From Clarireedia homoeocarpa (Eukaryota > Ascomycota > Leotiomycetes > Helotiales > Rutstroemiaceae), in assembly GCA_001465935.1 (NCBI GenBank), contig LNKV01000002.1:1054001-1118000 (forward strand): DNA of 64,000 nt, in the 5' to 3' direction. Within the stretch, counting starts at the first letter, position 1. Every line of letters begins with the position of its first letter. This document shows positions 59,076-64,000 of the stretch, piece after piece. The position numbers and the translations under genes are program-made. Below the pieces are notes generated by a model, which worked only from the letters and a program-made list of their open reading frames with translations, searched no databases and was not told the origin of the DNA.

Positions 59076-60209
59076 CTAAACAACCTCCCCACCTGTCCGC
59101 CTCCTCCTAAAAACAGGCAACTTGTACCTCCCCGCATTCCCTTTCCCTTTCTTCCCCCCCTCATTATCTAACCCCACCCCACTGGCATACGCCGCCTTAT
59201 TTCCCCTCTTCCGCCCTGTCTTCACATCCCTCCGGCTTGCACAACAGCAGCTGAGACACAGATGGATCAACCACCCAATCAGACTGCTCCCCGCTCCAAT
59301 CCACATAAACGCAAACATCTGCGTGCCCACACTAGCGCCGATATTCAGATTCGCCTGTGAGGTGACGACATTCCTTAACACGACCGCGATAACCGTCGCG
59401 ATGATCGTTGCTGCTACGGTGAGCAGGGCTGAGATGAACGTCCAGATCGCGAAGGGAAGAGATATCCAACGGGAGTAGAGGACAAGGGGAGAGAGGAAGA
59501 TGTTTAAGAAGTTCATGCAGATGCCCGTGAGGTAGAACCCGAACATGATGTGCGAGGCGATGCGCAGGAGCTCGAGGATGTTGTTGATTTCGGCGGGGAG
59601 GGCAATGGTGGCGCCGGGAAGGAGCTCGTTGAGGAAGATCTCGACCGGGTTGAACCAGTAGAGGGGTCGGGGGTTCGAGCAGTCGGTTATGCCTTCGTTG
59701 TTGTAGCCTTCGCAGAAGCTCCATAGGCCGACTTGGTAGAAATCGTGGAGACCGAGGGAGCGTGCGAGGGAGTTGACGAGAATAAGGGAATTGCCTGCTG
59801 AGACTGGGATGATGTTTGTAAGGTCGAGTTTGAAGAAATATGTGTCGCGGATGACGGCTTTGTTGTTGATATTGCCAATGATGGTCTGCGGGATCATGTT
59901 AGTTGTGCTGCTAATGATTACATGCTGGGATGATTCTAGAATTAAGGATAGAGAGCTTACGAGTATTAAGAATATAACAGAAATCAAATATAAGAAACTG
60001 GCGACAATGATGGCATTTTTCCTCGTCTTGGTAGCTTTTTTCAAATCAACTCCAGCTGGAACTGCTGCCCCCGGCGTCAATGTTCGATCGGAATTGATAT
60101 CTGACGTTCGTGTATCCGGGTTTGCTGCGCCGCTGCCTTCAACCGCTGCTTTTTCATTTTGTCTGGCTTGTCGTCTCGCGCCAAGAGATCTAAATATTGG
60201 TAATGTCAT
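59076..60209 (-). CDS. SUR7/PalI-family (claudin-like) membrane protein
   Basis: Four-helix plasma-membrane protein of the eisosome/cortex or pH-sensing (PalI/Rim9) type. Two exons, 60209..59961 and 59885..59076, give 352 residues. The 75-nt intron has GTAAGC, CTAAC and CGCAG signals; it contains no stop and keeps frame, but removal restores the family pattern (FLILTIIGNINNKAVIRDTYFFKLDL). Helix 1 about 65-87; extracellular loop with the claudin-like GLWSFCEGYNNEGITDCS; helices 2-4 around FGFYLTGICMNFLNIFL, FISALLTVAATIIATVIAVVL and MFAFMWIGAGSSLIGWLIHLCLSCCCA. The cytosolic tail is strongly basic (GRKRGNKAAY, FRRRRTGG). CCC after the last helix may be palmitoylated. The N-terminal 60 residues are polar and cytosolic. 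Confidence 0.9.
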   Translation of the reverse strand: MTLPIFRSLGARRQARQNEKAAVEGSGAANPDTRTSDINSDRTLTPGAAVPAGVDLKKATKTRKNAIIVASFLYLISVIFLILVSSLSLILESSQHVIISSTTNMIPQTIIGNINNKAVIRDTYFFKLDLTNIIPVSAGNSLILVNSLARSLGLHDFYQVGLWSFCEGYNNEGITDCSNPRPLYWFNPVEIFLNELLPGATIALPAEINNILELLRIASHIMFGFYLTGICMNFLNIFLSPLVLYSRWISLPFAIWTFISALLTVAATIIATVIAVVLRNVVTSQANLNIGASVGTQMFAFMWIGAGSSLIGWLIHLCLSCCCASRRDVKTGRKRGNKAAYASGVGLDNEGGKKGKGNAGRYKLPVFRRRRTGGEVV

Positions 60210-60829
60210 GACGAACGCTCGGAAACGATTTGATTAATTGACAATGCTGATAGGATTGTCTTGGTATGGAGTGTAAAGAGTGAAAAGATGGATGATCAAT
60301 CAAGTGAGACTAAAGGTGTTTCGTATCACGGCGCTTCACAAATTCCGTGTAAAAGGACGTGAGCGACGACGACGAGGTGAGGGTGAACGAGCGGAAGGAG
60401 GAGGAATTTCAAAGGGGAGAGAGGGAAAGATGGATAGAACAAGCGATGATGAAAGAGAAGAACATCAAGATAGTGTAAAGATTCGAGCAGGGGATATCAT
60501 ATCGACAAGGACCAAAAACCTGGTTAAGTAGGGAAAGCAAGCGACTTAGCAAATTCTAGGTAAGGCCGAGAAGGTGTTTCGAAAGGAGAAGATGTTTCGG
60601 GGAGGAAAAGAAGGTTAGTTTCGATCTTTGTAAGACTACTTTGTACTTTTCTTTCTCGTCTTGCTGGGGGTTTGCTGGGGTTTGCTCGTAACTTTAGCAG
60701 AAGAAAAACAATGTGACCCTTGCCGTAGGGGAGATTGTCGGCGAGGGGAGATCTTTCTGCCTTTCTACCAGAATATCGATGTCATCGATGCGTTTACTTG
60801 GGTACGGGAGAATTGAGAATTATGGGCTG

Positions 60830-60876
60830 CTGGGCTGGGCTGGGCTGGGCTGGCTGGCTGGGTGCGGTGCGGTGCG
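60830..60876. repeat. GCTGG then GGTGC pentanucleotide tracts
   Basis: About six GCTGG-type units are followed by three GGTGC units. G-rich on the plus strand. Confidence 0.8.
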
Positions 60877-60941
60877 GGTGTATCCTTGAATCAGGCTTGG
60901 CCACTTATGTTGCGTGTCTCGACTCTCTCTACTGGGTCTTG

Positions 60942-60975
60942 AGTTGTGTCAGTTGTGTCAGTTGTGTCAGTTGTG
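60942..60975. repeat. 9-bp tandem repeat AGTTGTGTC
   Basis: Three perfect copies plus a partial fourth (AGTTGTG). Confidence 0.9.
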
Positions 60976-62167
60976 GGACGATCAGCTATGGCTCAACGAT
61001 TGCCTTGCAAAGTAACGCAGTTGACATTGCAAATAGATGAATACAAGCAGATAACTTATAGCGGATGGCGAATCAGAATCAGCCTTTCCAAGTTCACCGT
61101 TTGAAGCTCCCGCGCTTCCGTCGTGTTGTATCTCACTCGACTCGTCTCGTGCAATGTGTAGTTCTCCTATTAGCTGCCCTGGCTTACTGGCGTCGTCATC
61201 CGAAGCCGAAGCCCCAAAGGCTTCGTTGCTTCGTTGCTTCGTTTCTTCGCTTCTCCTTATTAAGCTTATGGCTCCAACGGCCGACTACCGAAGAGGCGCA
61301 GCTTTGCGCCTTTCTCCAATCTTTCCTCAGGAGCTCAGCGCCTCAAGACCTCAGCACAATTCCCTCAAGGTACACACTACGAAGTATACCCGCCTGTTTC
61401 AATACGAGATGACATCTAGACCTTCTACTTTGTAATTAAAATCGACAGATCCGTCCAACATTCCGCTGAATCCATCCCCTCGCAGCCTGTCCCAATCTGC
61501 GTCAATTCGTATCGATCCCTAGAGAAGATCGCTCGGGAACCCTTTCAAAGCCTCAATCGAGAGGGGCCTCTCGGGACTTTGCAGCTGCAGATGGGCTTGG
61601 CCCACTGACTAACAACCCAAAGCTGCGAGATCATTGGTCATTTAATATGGATTTGGATTGTTCTACGATGCTTCGCCAGCCTGGAAATCTTGAACCTAAT
61701 TGAGGTAATGAAACTCATTTGATACCCATTACAAGACATTATTTGGAAAGAAATTGTGGTTTTTAGAGATTCGAACCGTGGTACAGTAAGTTACAGTACA
61801 GGACAGGACAGCGCTCTTCCATGAAGTGCAAGCACCGGTTGATATCGATATCTCAGGAACGAAGCGTAGCATCATCACAATACCTGCCTAGGTTTGGACA
61901 GTTAACTTGGCCTTCGATCGATCTACATGAACAAATCTCATGGCTCATACCCAACCGTGCCTGCCACACTCGTACTGTACCGGCAGAAACAGTCACCAGG
62001 TAAGTAGTGTGTGTATGTGTGTATTCACCGTCTCTAGTGGGTATGCGCGGTAGGGTGTTTACTGCAATCATTGGCCAAGAACCCCTGAGATAGTCATTAG
62101 GGATAAGCTACCGGCACCGGCAACGCAGTATGGACCCAGCTCACAAGCCGCACATACTCACGCAAAC

Positions 62168-62193
62168 AAGAAGAAGAAGAAGAAGAAGAAGAA
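62168..62193. repeat. (AAG)n microsatellite
   Basis: About eight perfect AAG copies followed by an A/G-rich run. It lies about 630 bp before the PLC-like gene. Confidence 0.9.
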
Positions 62194-62818
62194 AGGAGAA
62201 AAAGGAAAGAAGAATTGGGTCTTACACTTTGAGGTTTGCGGGAGGTTCGCGGGCGGTTTGCCGTGTGAACTTCAACGTCATAGAAACTGCACGGTGAAGC
62301 AGTCAGTATACCCACACCCACCCATCTACCCAGTAGTAATACTTTCCATCGCTATTATTCCAAATCAATGCTTTGGTGCTGCTAAAACACTCTCGCGACT
62401 CTCTAGCACTGCGCCTAGAACCTACAGTTCGTCGTGTCGTACCCCCATAGAAAGACCCAATAGAAATACCCAAATAGAAATACCCACGCAATACCCAAGA
62501 ATTATCCCCAAAAGTACCTGTACGGCCCTTTTAGCAGTCTCTGACGTCGCTTTCCTAATCCAATTTCTTCTTCGGATCTGTCTCCCTTCGCTTTCTTCCT
62601 AGTTTCACTAGGGCCCTTGGACTTGGGTAAGAAAGACTACGACTACTTCGTAAACGACTAAGCATCCTAAATATTTTCCCCGGGGGCCACAACCATCAAT
62701 ACACTCCGCTTGTTATCTTCAATTTCTCCTCTCCATCTCCCCTCCGTCTCCCCTCCGTCTCCCCCTCCACTGACCTACTGTCTCTTGGAGCAAGAGTCAC
62801 CGGATTGGCACACCCACA

Positions 62819-64000
62819 ATGCTGTTCTCACGCCTTCTATCAGTTGGCATCCTTGCTGCTGTCGTGCATGCTCAATCAGATTCGTCTTCGTCTTCGAGTT
62901 CAAGTTCTTCCAGCCCCAGCTCCGGGTCAAGGACTGGCTCCGGAACAGATCTTACAGTACTTACTGGCGCCTCTGAAGCATCAGTGCCTACTGGATCCTA
63001 TCTGTCGCTTTCGACAACCATTACCGTTTCCACTTCTTCGTCTGCAGTAACAACTGAAGCTGTAGTATCCACAATCACCAGCAGATCAACCACTCGAACA
63101 ACAACCCTCGGATCGACGACCATTTTTGCGATTGGCACACATACATTGACTGGAAATGCAACAAGCTCGACCTCGTCTGCGACGCAGATCGTCTTGACTG
63201 GAGCTGGGCACACGACAACAACTTCAGTCAATGGAACGTCGAACTCGACAGCAACATCGACCTCTAGCTCTGCACAACCAACCAATACTACACCATGCAA
63301 TAATTATGTCGAATTCTGCGACCGAAGTTATGGAAACATTACCGAAGTCGCCGCTCACAATTCTCCTTTCGTTCGAGCGGGCAGCGTAGCAGCCAATCAA
63401 GCTCTCACAGTTACCACCCAACTCAACGATGGAATTCGACTTCTTCAAGGTCAAATTCAATGGAACGGTAGTGTTCCTCATTTCTGTCACACATCTTGCG
63501 ATGTCCTGGATGCAGGACCCATCACTGACTACCTGTCCGAGGTCTATGACTGGGTTGTGAATCATCCGTTCGACGTAGTAACCATCCTCCTTGGAAATGG
63601 AAACTACAGCAATGTTGACAAATACATTCCGTTTATTGAGCAAACGGGACTCCAGAATTACGCCTACCAACCCCCCAAAATTCCTATGGCGCTCAAGGAT
63701 TGGCCCACCCTTGCTTCTATGATTTTGAGTGGAAAGCGTGTCGTATTTTTCATGGACTACCAAGCCAATCAAACTGCCTATCCATGGATCATCGACGAAT
63801 TCACCAACATGTGGGAAACACCTTTTGATCCTACCGACCGCTCATTCCCATGCGTCCCACAACGCCCCCCGAACCTTGATGACGCAAATGCTAAAACTCA
63901 TTTATACATGACGAATCACAACTTGAACTATGATATCACGCTTCTTGGGAACAGCCTGCTTGTTCCATATACACCACTTTTAAATGTTACCAACAACGTT
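62819..64000 (+). CDS. Secreted PLC-like phosphodiesterase (PI-PLC-X fold), truncated by window end
   Basis: 394 codons are open to the last base; the C-terminus is outside the window. Signal peptide 1-18 (MLFSRLLSVGILAAVVHA). Residues 19 to about 160 form a Ser/Thr-rich stalk with an 11-Ser run (22-32) and many likely O- and N-glycosylation sites. The TIM-barrel-type domain begins near 162 with CNNYVEFCDRSYGNITEVAAHNSPF; His180 in AHNSPF is the expected first catalytic His. Further family features are LNDGIRLLQGQIQ, CHTSCDVLDAGPITDYL, HPFDVVTILLGN and GKRVVFFMDY. Fungal members of this group are usually extracellular and often GPI-anchored; the anchor signal cannot be seen here. True phospholipase activity is unproven. 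Confidence 0.88.
   Translation, partial: MLFSRLLSVGILAAVVHAQSDSSSSSSSSSSSPSSGSRTGSGTDLTVLTGASEASVPTGSYLSLSTTITVSTSSSAVTTEAVVSTITSRSTTRTTTLGSTTIFAIGTHTLTGNATSSTSSATQIVLTGAGHTTTTSVNGTSNSTATSTSSSAQPTNTTPCNNYVEFCDRSYGNITEVAAHNSPFVRAGSVAANQALTVTTQLNDGIRLLQGQIQWNGSVPHFCHTSCDVLDAGPITDYLSEVYDWVVNHPFDVVTILLGNGNYSNVDKYIPFIEQTGLQNYAYQPPKIPMALKDWPTLASMILSGKRVVFFMDYQANQTAYPWIIDEFTNMWETPFDPTDRSFPCVPQRPPNLDDANAKTHLYMTNHNLNYDITLLGNSLLVPYTPLLNVTNNV

Larger units (their letters stand above)
60210..62818. other. 2.6-kb divergent spacer with tandem repeats
   Basis: Promoters of the SUR7-family gene (leftward) and the PLC-like gene (rightward). Repeats: GCTGG/GGTGC tracts at 60830-60876, three copies of AGTTGTGTC at 60942-60968, and (AAG)n at 62168-62193. 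No supportable gene; frames at 60280-60531 and 61065-61435 lack motifs. Confidence 0.5.

Overview
The window is nuclear DNA of a filamentous ascomycete. Genes are monocistronic and lie on both strands. Most introns are 42-130 nt with GTRNGT donors, CTRAY branch sites and YAG acceptors. The gene set is fungal: oxalate decarboxylase, Ste7 MAPKK, Spt6, Osh3, ISWI, a SUR7-family protein. The protein flavour, short introns and moderate GC suggest Leotiomycetes (Helotiales, perhaps near Sclerotiniaceae). That placement is inference; no rRNA or ITS marker is present. I see no tRNA, rRNA, CRISPR array, intact transposon or viral gene.

Layout. 0-10.7 kb: fatty aldehyde dehydrogenase (-), mitochondrial ribosomal protein mS35 (-) divergent from ALG13 (+), a 2-kb spacer, secreted oxalate decarboxylase (+), and a HAD hydrolase (-) with an 18-nt exon. 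11.3-31.7 kb is a dense housekeeping block: Ste7-type MAPKK (-), SPT6 (+), OSH3 (+), dihydroorotase URA4 (-), an ISWI remodeller (-) and a divergent conserved protein of unknown function (+). 34.5-53.5 kb is gene-poor, with very long spacers around a CCCH zinc-finger protein (-), a GRGGAGN-repeat (DUF3602/Par32-like) protein (-), a 93-residue cysteine-rich protein (-) and a tail-anchored FHA protein (-). 55-64 kb: an IFRD-family protein (+), a SUR7/PalI-family membrane protein (-) and a PI-PLC-X-like secreted protein (+) that runs off the window end.

The genes do not form one pathway or a biosynthetic cluster. They cover lipid and aldehyde metabolism, N-glycosylation, pyrimidine synthesis, oxalate breakdown, MAPK signalling, and transcription and chromatin. 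Exon joins were made by eye from splice signals and frame arithmetic, and every complete multi-exon model closes to a whole number of codons.

The most unusual non-coding signals are a dense cluster of nested stem-loops at 33.31-33.49 kb, a 190-bp element with inverted arms and an internal 21-bp minisatellite at 58.13-58.32 kb, and minisatellites upstream of the IFRD gene. At gene level they are in-frame, stop-free introns in the SUR7-family and FHA genes, an altered active-site lid in the oxalate decarboxylase, and a GC-AG intron inside a conserved ALG13 motif. No clear novel multi-gene system was found.
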